NCBI RefSeq assembly: GCF_000002515.2
Contig: NC_006042.1
Coordinates: 1,364,001-1,428,000 of the forward strand
Source: Kluyveromyces lactis
Lineage: Eukaryota > Ascomycota > Saccharomycetes > Saccharomycetales > Saccharomycetaceae
Reading direction: 5' to 3'
DNA length: 64,000 nt
The notes beneath the pieces are model-generated. The model saw only the letters and a list, made by a program, of their open reading frames with translations, made no database searches and was not told the origin of the DNA. Shown one piece after another: positions 27,311-35,546 of this stretch. Both the position numbers and the translations under genes were made by a program. Numbering within the stretch: the stretch's first letter is position 1; each line of letters opens with the position of its first letter.

Positions 27311-28204
27311 ATGAGCAAGGAGATTAATGATTTGGTAATCATTGGAGGCAGTTATGCCGGCATGTCAGCAGCACTTCAATTAGTTCGTGCTAGACGGAAA
27401 GTGGTGATCATCGATGAAGGTATAAGAAGAAACAGATTTGCAAAAGAGTCGCATGGATTCTTGGGCAGTGACGGTGCGAGCCCTAATGAGATAGCAGCTA
27501 CAGCACGTGGACAATTGTTGAAATACCCAACATTACAATGGATCGATGGCCGTGCTATTAGTGTTGAAGGAACGAAAGACAATTTCGTCATCACCACTGC
27601 AGATAAGCAGGAATACCGTGCTTCCAGGATCTTGCTAGCAACTGGCATCCAAGACTGCTTGTCGGATATCGAAGGGCTCGAGGAAAGATGGGGTAAGTCT
27701 GTTTTTCATTGCCCATACTGCCACGGGTACGAATTGAATCAGGGAAACATTGCAGTAATTGCCACGTCTCCGATGTCAATTCACCAAGGGTTGTTGTTGC
27801 CAGAGTGGGGCACAATAACATTCTATACCAATGGTACCAAGTTCGGAGATGATATGCTCAATGCGTTGGAATCGAAATCTATGAACGTTGTCCACGGTAT
27901 CGTTCAGAAAATTGAAAATGAGGCAGACGTTATCCTGGAAGACGGTTCAAAAGAATCATTCACTGGGATCTTTGTTTCCACTACCGTTAAACCGACCGCT
28001 GATGAGTTAATCAATCATTTAGGCTGTGATATGTTAACGAACCCCTTGGGATCTATCGTGAAGACGGATGAGAAGAAGCAATCATCAAAACCGGGGGTTT
28101 ACGCATGCGGTGACGTTGGTGTATTTCCGAGCACCGTTGCCTTAGCAGTAGGTGACGGTACACTAGCAGGATTCAACATTCACCGCTGCTTATTGGGGAT
28201 GTGA
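27311..28204 (+). CDS. Thioredoxin-reductase-like FAD oxidoreductase (CPYC type), probable bacterial origin
   Basis: A 297-residue class II pyridine nucleotide-disulfide oxidoreductase. Visible parts are the FAD-binding VIIGGSYAGMSAAL motif at residues 9-22 and the redox pair C134-P-Y-C137 within HCPYCHGYE. A GVYACGDVG FAD motif lies near 263-271. The second nucleotide-binding loop is atypical, reading VIATSPMSIHQG where a GxGxxA motif is usual. The canonical yeast thioredoxin reductases Trr1/Trr2 have a CAVCDGA-type pair and differ in general sequence. The RRNRFAKESHGFLGSDG block is reminiscent of bacterial flavoproteins and of dithiol oxidases of the GliT type. It is probably soluble, with no signal or span. 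The substrate is unknown, and no S. cerevisiae counterpart comes to mind. It lies just upstream of tRNA-Leu. Confidence 0.85.
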   Translation: MSKEINDLVIIGGSYAGMSAALQLVRARRKVVIIDEGIRRNRFAKESHGFLGSDGASPNEIAATARGQLLKYPTLQWIDGRAISVEGTKDNFVITTADKQEYRASRILLATGIQDCLSDIEGLEERWGKSVFHCPYCHGYELNQGNIAVIATSPMSIHQGLLLPEWGTITFYTNGTKFGDDMLNALESKSMNVVHGIVQKIENEADVILEDGSKESFTGIFVSTTVKPTADELINHLGCDMLTNPLGSIVKTDEKKQSSKPGVYACGDVGVFPSTVALAVGDGTLAGFNIHRCLLGM

Positions 28205-28271
28205 ATTATGTTTCACGTGAATTGCTTCTGCCATGCGGTACAATTTTAAATATAATTCAACATCGCACTAT

Positions 28272-28387
28272 GGTTGTGTGGCCGAGCGGTCTAAGGCGCC
28301 TGATTCAAGATACCTATCTTAACCAACCTTACAGTTGGGAACACTCAGGTATCGTAAGATGCAAGAGTTCGAATCTCTTCGCAACCA
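28272..28387 (+). tRNA. tRNA-Leu (anticodon CAA) with intron
   Basis: The acceptor arm GGTTGTG (28272-28278) pairs with CGCAACC (28380-28386), with discriminator A at 28387. The A box, GGCCGAGCGGTC, and the T arm, with GAGTTCGAATCTC, are intact. The anticodon CAA is at 28306-28308. A 34-base intron (28310-28343) starts one base after the anticodon, at the usual place, and gives an 82-base mature tRNA. The anticodon stem is CCTGA/TCAGG. S. cerevisiae tRNA-Leu(CAA) has an intron of similar size. A T-run at 28392-28400 is the Pol III terminator. Confidence 0.96.
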
Positions 28388-28569
28388 TTAATTTTTTTTT
28401 AGTCCTTTCAAACTTTTTTTTTATGTATTCTGCAGTATGTTCAACCATAATAGCATTAATCATAGCTTCCTGTATTTGTGAAATATTCCGCCGGGCTGGA
28501 AATCAACTCATTCATTCATCATACCTAAGGAAACGTCACATCATCAGTCGCACTCTGTTGGATAAGGTG

Positions 28570-28699
28570 ACGCGTAAAACAGAAATTGCAATTACAAATT
28601 GTAAATTTTAATATATTCTAAAATGTACGCGTATTACTGTAGTATCCACGTAGTAATCTCGAAACATAAAAGCCATAAAATCAGGTGTCATTTACGCGT
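28570..28699. promoter_or_regulatory. Three MCB (ACGCGT) motifs upstream of RNR2
   Basis: ACGCGT occurs at 28570-28575, 28627-28632 and 28694-28699, roughly evenly spaced (57 and 67 bases), about 1.0-1.15 kb before the RNR2 start. Three palindromic MCB cores in 130 bases of AT-rich DNA are unlikely by chance. The distance is long for a yeast promoter, so they may instead serve another function such as an origin-proximal element. Confidence 0.5.
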
Positions 28700-29043
28700 T
28701 TGTTTACATTTGCAATGTTTACTAAACACTACATTACACCATACTTCCCCGTCATATGCCGAAGCCACCCCCTTAACTGGCATGATCATTACTCAAAGGC
28801 AATTAGGGATGTGTGTATTGCCTCAAACCAAAGCAAATACGTTTAGGTTTTAGTTGTACAACGGTTTGAAACTTGTGGTATTATGTCACCTCGTATAGCG
28901 CACCCTCTTCCCGAGAAACACCTAACTCTACTCCCAATACCAGTAGTGTATTGACGGTTTCTTATACAACCATTTACATAATGAGGCCCATTTTATATTC
29001 ATGCATCGGCCGCAGCTGAAAGATGGTAATAGCAGATATACTC

Positions 29044-29078
29044 GTAGTAGCTGCTGCTGCAGCAGCTGCTGCTACTAC
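29044..29078. repeat. CTG/CAG inverted repeat
   Basis: GTAGTAG and CTACTAC arms flank a CTG/CAG-rich core that contains the perfect palindrome GCTGCTGCAGCAGC. It could extrude as a hairpin. It lies between the MCB cluster and the SCB pair in the RNR2 upstream region. Confidence 0.85.
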
Positions 29079-29145
29079 CACTGTAAGTTTGCTGGCTATT
29101 CCTACTCTTCCTGCCCCTAATTCCTGCCCTTATCCTATTCACAAA

Positions 29146-29159
29146 CGCGAAACGCGAAA
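29146..29159. promoter_or_regulatory. Tandem CGCGAAA (SCB/E2F-like) pair for RNR2
   Basis: CGCGAAACGCGAAA, two abutting SBF/MBF-type half sites, about 560 bases before the RNR2 start. G1/S induction of ribonucleotide reductase genes is well known, so a role in RNR2 control is plausible. I did not find a perfect Rfx1/Crt1 X-box here. Confidence 0.55.
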
Positions 29160-29720
29160 CGAATTAATTAATTTTATTTAATTTTATTCAGATTTCATCT
29201 GACCCTACAATTTGCAATTTTGGTTTTGGTTTTCCTTCTACAGTAGATACCGTAATCCATTGTCAGAAGATACGGAAATGAGAAAAATTTTCCTCCGTCA
29301 GAACAAGAAAGGCCTGCAGCCTGTAGTTTGCGAGGCAGATCAGATCAGATGAGGGCAGGAGAAGTCTGATTAGCTGTGGGTCGTTCCTTTCTTTTTAGGT
29401 TATCGAGAAGTAGTATATAAGAGTATTAAAATATGCCGAAAGATTCTTGGATCCTGAGTGTCGAGTGGCATCGCATGATGTGTTATCAGAATAAACTTTG
29501 TATGATTTAATATAAGATAGATTCCTTTTTTTTTCACTGATAAAAAGTGTTTAGAGTAAAAGCATCGTAGAATCATCGCTTCTCTTCTGATATTATATAT
29601 ATAGAAGAAAGAACAAGGAAATATCTTCAAGACAGCTGGTACCCTTTTTCTGTCTCGATTCAAATTTTAAGCTTACAACACGTACGGCTATATCACTAAG
29701 ACTAACATAAGATCAAGTGA

Positions 29721-30926
29721 ATGTCACCTATAATGAAGGAAACTCCATCAAAAGCAGCCGCAAGCGCACTTTCAGATTTAGAACTTGGCGAAGCCAAGAA
29801 GGATTTAGGATCCCAGTTAGGAGCTGTTAAAGAAGAGACTGCTGCTGATATTGATATCAAGATTGCCAAGGCTGTAGAAGAACACAAGAAGTTTATCAAA
29901 TCTCACCATGTGCATCGTCATAAATTGAAGGCACTAGAGAAGGATGAGCCTTTGCTAGTTGAGAATAAGCGTCGTTTTGTTCTCTTCCCAATCAAGTACC
30001 ATGAGATTTGGGAAGCATATAAGAGGGCCGAAGCGTCTTTCTGGACTGCAGAAGAAATCGATTTGTCCAAGGATTTGCACGATTGGAACAACAGAATGAA
30101 TGAGAACGAAAGGTTTTTTATCTCTAGAATTTTGGCGTTCTTCGCTGCCTCGGATGGTATCGTTAACGAAAACTTGGTGGAGAACTTCTCAGCTGAAGTG
30201 CAAGCACCAGAAGCGAAATGTTTCTATGGGTTCCAAATTATGATGGAGAATATCCATTCAGAGACTTATTCCTTGTTGATTGATACCTATATTAAGGATC
30301 CAAAGGAAAGTGAGTTTTTGTTCAATGCTATCGAAACTATCCCACAAATTAAAGAAAAGGCTGAATGGGCTATCAGATGGATTCAAGATGATGATGCCTT
30401 GTTTGGTGAAAGATTGGTTGCTTTCGCTGCTGTGGAAGGTGTGTTCTTCTCCGGTTCCTTTGCTGCTATCTTCTGGTTGAAGAAGAAGGGGTTAATGCCT
30501 GGTTTGACTTTCTCTAACGAGTTGATCTGTAGAGATGAAGGTCTACATACAGACTTTGCCTGTCTACTCTTTGCCCATTTGAAGAATAAACCAAATCCAG
30601 AAATTGTGGAAAAGATCATTACAGAAGCTGTCGAAATTGAAAAGAGATACTTCATGGATGCTCTACCCGTTTCTCTATTGGGTATGAACGCAGACTTAAT
30701 GAACCAATACGTGGAATTTGTCGCCGACAGATTATTGGTCGCCTTGGGTAACAAGAAATATTTCAATGTCACCAACCCATTCGATTTCATGGAAAATATC
30801 TCCTTGGCTGGTAAGACCAACTTTTTCGAAAAGAGAGTCTCCGATTACCAAAAGGCTGGTGTCATCGCTAAGTCTTCCAATACCGAAGCCCAGGATGGTG
30901 CTTTTGCATTTGATGAAGATTTCTAA
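29721..30926 (+). CDS. RNR2: Ribonucleotide reductase small subunit Rnr2
   Basis: Class Ia R2 subunit that holds the diiron-tyrosyl radical cofactor and works with Rnr1 to make dNTPs. The 401-residue protein has the ligand segments in the right order: [11 protein letters not shown]176 and H179 within [10 protein letters not shown], the radical Y183, then the downstream FFSGSF and [10 protein letters not shown]. The C-terminal AFAFDEDF is the R1-docking peptide. All metal ligands and the tyrosine are present, so it is the catalytic Rnr2 type, not the Rnr4 type that lacks some of them. Rnr4 arose in the duplicated lineage, where it lies next to OKP1. Here RNR2 occupies that place. Codon bias is high. 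Confidence 0.97.
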   Translation: MSPIMKETPSKAAASALSDLELGEAKKDLGSQLGAVKEETAADIDIKIAKAVEEHKKFIKSHHVHRHKLKALEKDEPLLVENKRRFVLFPIKYHEIWEAYKRAEASFWTAEEIDLSKDLHDWNNRMNENERFFISRILAFFAASDGIVNENLVENFSAEVQAPEAKCFYGFQIMMENIHSETYSLLIDTYIKDPKESEFLFNAIETIPQIKEKAEWAIRWIQDDDALFGERLVAFAAVEGVFFSGSFAAIFWLKKKGLMPGLTFSNELICRDEGLHTDFACLLFAHLKNKPNPEIVEKIITEAVEIEKRYFMDALPVSLLGMNADLMNQYVEFVADRLLVALGNKKYFNVTNPFDFMENISLAGKTNFFEKRVSDYQKAGVIAKSSNTEAQDGAFAFDEDF

Positions 30927-31314
30927 ATCTTGTTTGTTACGGAATCTTTTCTATCTCTTCTATCCCATGCGGAATATCTTTGTCTTCCTTTCTCTTACGT
31001 ATATCATTTTATCATATAAGGTTTTTAGTTTACTCTTTTCATATAACTCACTAATGTTAATACTTTAATGCACTACTCCTCGCAATCATCTCTTCCGTTA
31101 GGAATATGCTACGGTACTGATTATAACTACAGCTCATCTTCAATCAATTTGGATCTGGTAGTTCGTCTGTTCCTTGTAAATAGTTATTATGTCAAATAAC
31201 ACATAGAAAAAGAGAATGATAGCAATCAGTTTTTCGCAGTGAATGAAGGTAAAAATGCAGCGGGGAGAGACGCAACCTCAAACTGTAAGGACTGTTCATT
31301 GCTAGCTTTGGGAT
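30927..31314. other. Intergenic region RNR2-OKP1
   Basis: 388 bases holding the RNR2 3' end and the OKP1 promoter. AT-rich, with no recognised element. Confidence 0.55.
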
Positions 31315-32466
31315 ATGTCCAAACGATACTTGGATGATGTGTTATCACCTGACACTGGAACTAGCGATAGTGACTCTTCTATCGAAAATCTAAATGCTGA
31401 TAATTATAGAATAGACATCGTTAATGACAATGCAAGACGCGATGACATTGATAGAATACAGAGTTCAAATCTTAACCATGAGCCGCCGTATAATCTAGAA
31501 GGTGTATTTGCAATAGATGATGACGAACATGGTGACGAAATGGTACGAAAGGACTCAGATCGCAGGCAGGACATAACAGAAGATAATGATGATTCTTTCG
31601 TTCCCGATATAACTACACCTCCAAGAGAACGCAAGCGCGTACGATTCGGCATCAATGAAAAGGGTGGCGATGAAGAATTCAATAATGTCAGCCCATGGGA
31701 TTTCAAGCGGCTGATACGGAAGTTTTACAAAGAACAGTTGCCAGATACATACCAGATAAGAAATTGGAAAAGACCTTCAAAGGATATGTTAACCAATTTC
31801 ATCGATTTGATTGAAAACAATATAGAATTGGCCTCTGAGGAAGTATTCAAGCAATACCACCAAGAATTGAATCAATTATATCCTGATAGCGAAGAACAGG
31901 CTAAGTTGAAGGATAGCCTTGAGAATAAAGTTTTCGATACCACATATAATATAAAGAAGAGGTTAAAGAGGACAAAAGTACCATCAAAAATCTGGGTGGA
32001 TAACTTGAATATGGAATATATCTATGCGAAAGGTGAATCAATCAAGAAAAGATACAAGTCAGAATTGGACAGAGCTGAGGCAATTGAGAGGCAATTGATT
32101 AGAGAAGAAGAACATCTAAAATCTCTGCAAGAAAAAGGTGAAACTCAGGCCAAAAAACGAAAACAAGTCTTGAGTAAGGAATTATCCGAGCTTTCAAAAA
32201 CCATGCATCCATCATTATCAGTAGCGTTGTCGAACACTTTTGGTTTGATAAAAGACGATAAAATGTCAAACGAGATCTATCAGCAAGATAAAATAGATTT
32301 CAATCTAAAACTTAAGACTGATTTCTCAAAACCTCTCATATCTGAAAAGGAAGAGAACTCCCTTAACGGTTTAACGAATGCAATGGATAATAATAGAGAA
32401 CTTGTTAATGAAATCTTTGGGAAAATATCGGCCCTTTTACAACCAAAAAAGAACAGCAATGAGTAG
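31315..32466 (+). CDS. OKP1: Inner kinetochore (COMA) subunit Okp1, CENP-Q orthologue
   Basis: Essential component of the Ctf19-Okp1-Mcm21-Ame1 complex that ties centromeric nucleosomes to the outer kinetochore. The 383-residue protein has an acidic, disordered N-terminal third. Next comes the conserved core motif VSPWDFKRLIRKFYKEQLPD (about 126-145) and RNWKRPSKDM, then a K/E/R-rich coiled coil (about 200-290). The core lines up well with the S. cerevisiae Okp1 segment I remember (RPWEFRKVIQAEYRERLPR). Length is close to S. cerevisiae (406). The position between RNR2 and PBP1 corresponds to RNR4-OKP1-PBP1 in S. cerevisiae. Confidence 0.9.
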   Translation: MSKRYLDDVLSPDTGTSDSDSSIENLNADNYRIDIVNDNARRDDIDRIQSSNLNHEPPYNLEGVFAIDDDEHGDEMVRKDSDRRQDITEDNDDSFVPDITTPPRERKRVRFGINEKGGDEEFNNVSPWDFKRLIRKFYKEQLPDTYQIRNWKRPSKDMLTNFIDLIENNIELASEEVFKQYHQELNQLYPDSEEQAKLKDSLENKVFDTTYNIKKRLKRTKVPSKIWVDNLNMEYIYAKGESIKKRYKSELDRAEAIERQLIREEEHLKSLQEKGETQAKKRKQVLSKELSELSKTMHPSLSVALSNTFGLIKDDKMSNEIYQQDKIDFNLKLKTDFSKPLISEKEENSLNGLTNAMDNNRELVNEIFGKISALLQPKKNSNE

Positions 32467-32522
32467 GATAAAGTGACAAGTAAATATACATTCACTGTTT
32501 TGTAACATTTAAGAGCTATATT

Positions 32523-32569
<47 letters not shown>

Positions 32570-33023
32570 CACAATCGACAACTGACGATAACTACGGCAG
32601 GATGGGCCTCTACAATGCAGATCTCTCCTTTCGATAAGTAAGCGTGCGGTTTCTGATTAAATAGTGTGTCAGTCGTCCCTTTTTACAATTGTAGAGCAAG
32701 CACCGCTAAGTTGAAAACCAACAAGGCTGCAATCAATAAACTAGAAGTTAAAGCTGTTACATAGCCTCGATGGCTGATGTTAGGGAGCGTACCATCGTGT
32801 ATCTTCCCTTTTATAGCTAATTATTATCGAAGTGTTTAGTCACATCACTGTATACGCAATAGTATGAGCAGGCCTTGTCTAGAAGAAACTGTGTAATTTG
32901 ACAAATTCATGAAACCCTCGTTTTAAAGATATGCAATAACAAATCTTGTAATCAATGGATATGATCAATATCGAGGCCAATTAGTAGCGACTCAGGTTTC
33001 TCTATACCAGGCTTCAGCAACCG
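32467..33023. other. Intergenic region OKP1-PBP1
   Basis: 557 bases with the (TAA)15 repeat close to the OKP1 stop. Nothing else is recognised. Confidence 0.6.
32524..32568. repeat. (TAA)15 microsatellite
   Basis: Fifteen perfect TAA units 58 bases after the OKP1 stop codon, probably within or just after its 3' UTR. Confidence 0.95.
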
Positions 33024-35141
33024 ATGAGAGGTGCTTCAAAGAAGAGTTCTGGTTCAGCAAGTTCCAGCAAATCCCGTGGCAATGCTGCTTTCAATGGAAC
33101 ATCCAGTTCATTTTATGAAACTGCTTCCGTGAAGAAGAGTTTTGACGAAAGGCAGGACTTTTTGCTGGTGAACGGTATTGGTAATCGTGCCATCGTTACT
33201 ATAACTTCTGGTGTTAAGTATGAGGGTTTAGTAGCTGCTTGGAACCCTCACTCATCTGGTAAGGGAATTGGTGTGGTTTTAAAGTATCCGAAGGTTCTAG
33301 ATAAAGGTTTCGATGAGTCGGATATCAATGCTCTTTCGGCAGAATTAAGTGAAACGTTAACCATAGAACCTAAAGATGTTGCTGGAGTTAAACTATTTGA
33401 TGTTAGCTTAGATTCGGATCCATTGGCAGCAAAGGAGGAGGAATCGAACCCTGTTGAATCAGGGAAACAGGCCGCAGAAGGCGAGACCTCACAAAAGGAT
33501 GCATTCAAGACGGACACTGCTATTTCTGGAGCTCCAAAGGAACTGAAGGAACGTGAATTGCAAAAATGGAGCCCTGATGAATCAGAAAGCTTTCCATTGA
33601 ATAATACTTCTTTAGAGGACGACAATGGTACCTGGGATCAGTTTGCTGTTAACGAAAAGAAATTCGGGATAAAGCCATCCTTTGATGAACATTTTTACAC
33701 AACAAGAATCAATAAGGAGGATCCTGAGTATCAGAAGAAGCTAAACGAGGCTGAAAGAATTGCAAAGGAAATTGAATCTCAAGGTGCTAGTGGTAATGTT
33801 CACATTGATGAGGATAGAAACATTAAATATGATGATTCTGGACTGGATGAGGAGGACAAATATTCCGGTGTCGATCGTAGGGGAGACGAATTACTTGCTC
33901 AATTGAAACTAAATGCCAAGCCAGAGGCTAAAGGTGTTAGATACGTTCCTCCCTCTCTAAGAAGCCAGCCACATCATGCGGATCCTGCTATATTGTCAAC
34001 TACTGGAAAGTCAAAGACTTCCACTAGAAGCGAGATCGCTGACTTGAAGAGCTTTTCTGAGAAATTCAAAATTCCTTATGATATGCCTGATGAAGTAAAA
34101 ACTATTTTAAAGAAGGATGATCAACATGTGAAGGAGAAGGAGGAACAGCCACCTTCCAGTGCCTCCGCTGTGTCAACTACAGCTTCGACTCCATCTCCTG
34201 CGCCAAAGACTTCAAGTACCCTGAAATCCAATCCATCATTACCTCCTAAACCAGCCTCTCAACCTCCAACCACCCCAACTTTGGCAAATGCTTCTGGCGG
34301 CAAGGGTTCTAACAGATCCTCCAAAGCGGGAACTCCAGCATTGGGCAAAATTGAAGTTAGAAGAGGATCTCAAAACAAATTCAACGGTAGTGGAAAGACT
34401 CCAATTGCATCTCCATCTATGGCTAGGGCAGAGACATTTGGTAGAAGACGCCAACGTAATTTCTTTGATGAAGGGAAGCCAAAATGTTTGAAGAAGGACT
34501 TGAACAAAAACTTTAATATGTTCTTAAAGGCAAAAGAAGCACATGAATCCAAGGGAAAAGATTCTGAAGGCAAGAATTTGGAACGTTTCTTCATCGAAAA
34601 ACCATATTTCACCTCTCCTACATGGGTGAGTACTGTCGATCAGTCATACAAAAGCCTGTTCCCGGATGAGAGAACTGCAATTCAAAGAACTCAAATGAGA
34701 TTGCAGCAACGCAGCATCGACATGATGGCTCAAGGTATGGCTACAGGCCCTGGAGGCATGCCTATGGGTATGCCCGTTGGTGTACCAACAGGTGGACCTC
34801 CTTTCATGGGTGGCCATCCGGGTGCAACAGCAGGATCACATGGAGGGATGTTTATGCCCTTCCAACCACAACCAATGTTCTACCCACCTATGGGCGGACA
34901 AATGATGCCAATGATGAACAGCAGAAATGACACAAGAAATGGATCGGGAGCTAACAGTCAGTCTTCATCTCCACCGGCAACTACGGGATTTATGAATGGA
35001 GTACCCATGAACGTTCCCTACGGTTACCCCATGAGATATCAGACGATGGGAGGTCCACCACTTCAACAACAGCAACACCAGCAAAAGCAATTCCATCAGA
35101 ACCATACCAGAAATTACAGACAGCATAACGATAGTCGTTAA
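33024..35141 (+). CDS. PBP1: Ataxin-2 homologue Pbp1
   Basis: Binds Pab1 and regulates poly(A) tail length, stress granules and TORC1. The 705-residue protein has an Ataxin-2 Sm-like domain (about 38-130, including FLLVNGIGNRAIVTITSGV and YEGLVAAWNP) and the LsmAD domain (about 205-290, with KFGIKPSFDEHFYTTRIN). A long S/T/P/K low-complexity region follows, then a methionine- and glycine-rich stretch at about 570-640. The end is Q/H-rich. The Met-rich stretch corresponds to the redox-sensitive phase-separating region described in S. cerevisiae Pbp1. Length is similar to S. cerevisiae (722). Gene order OKP1-PBP1 is conserved. Confidence 0.95.
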   Translation: MRGASKKSSGSASSSKSRGNAAFNGTSSSFYETASVKKSFDERQDFLLVNGIGNRAIVTITSGVKYEGLVAAWNPHSSGKGIGVVLKYPKVLDKGFDESDINALSAELSETLTIEPKDVAGVKLFDVSLDSDPLAAKEEESNPVESGKQAAEGETSQKDAFKTDTAISGAPKELKERELQKWSPDESESFPLNNTSLEDDNGTWDQFAVNEKKFGIKPSFDEHFYTTRINKEDPEYQKKLNEAERIAKEIESQGASGNVHIDEDRNIKYDDSGLDEEDKYSGVDRRGDELLAQLKLNAKPEAKGVRYVPPSLRSQPHHADPAILSTTGKSKTSTRSEIADLKSFSEKFKIPYDMPDEVKTILKKDDQHVKEKEEQPPSSASAVSTTASTPSPAPKTSSTLKSNPSLPPKPASQPPTTPTLANASGGKGSNRSSKAGTPALGKIEVRRGSQNKFNGSGKTPIASPSMARAETFGRRRQRNFFDEGKPKCLKKDLNKNFNMFLKAKEAHESKGKDSEGKNLERFFIEKPYFTSPTWVSTVDQSYKSLFPDERTAIQRTQMRLQQRSIDMMAQGMATGPGGMPMGMPVGVPTGGPPFMGGHPGATAGSHGGMFMPFQPQPMFYPPMGGQMMPMMNSRNDTRNGSGANSQSSSPPATTGFMNGVPMNVPYGYPMRYQTMGGPPLQQQQHQQKQFHQNHTRNYRQHNDSR

Positions 35142-35546
35142 TTCGAATTAGGGCTACCATTAAAGGATTCAATTGTATCCACTTGTTCGTTTAACTTTTA
35201 CAAACTCATCTATACTACTACATAATTTCTGTGTAAACAGGATACAACAAAAATAAACAACTTGGGTAAACCTCGCAGTTGAGAATCTGATCTAATGGAG
35301 CCATAAAGACGCTACAAAAGTCATGAAGGGTCTTTTAAAACTGCATCAACTTTTATGACTTATCTTTGTCAAGTTTTCTCTGCAGTATTGTAAAGAAGAA
35401 AGAAAAATAGAGATCACGATCCCAAGGTAAAGTAAGAAACTCAAATTAGGTAAAAGCTCATCGCATTAAAGTAAAGGTTTGAAAGTATCTTCGGGCTGTA
35501 ACCACATAACTACCCGTTTATACTGTATTAGGCGAACTGAGGCTAG
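35142..35546. promoter_or_regulatory. RRN7 promoter region with PAC box
   Basis: 405 bases after PBP1. A perfect PAC element GCTCATCGC lies at 35456-35464, 83 bases before the RRN7 start. PAC marks Pol I and ribosome-biogenesis genes, which fits a Pol I initiation factor. Nothing else is recognised. Confidence 0.65.

Larger units (their letters stand above)
28388..29720. other. RNR2 upstream region
   Basis: 1.33 kb between tRNA-Leu and RNR2. It contains the Pol III T-run terminator (28392-28400), three ACGCGT motifs, a tandem CGCGAAA pair, a CTG/CAG inverted repeat (all listed separately), a TATATATATA stretch near 29590-29603 and a T-rich leader. Open frames within it are short, and none is credible. 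Confidence 0.7.

Noticed and set aside
28201-28611. 136-codon frame covering tRNA-Leu
   Set aside because: It reads through the tRNA gene and its terminator and starts at a non-ATG codon.
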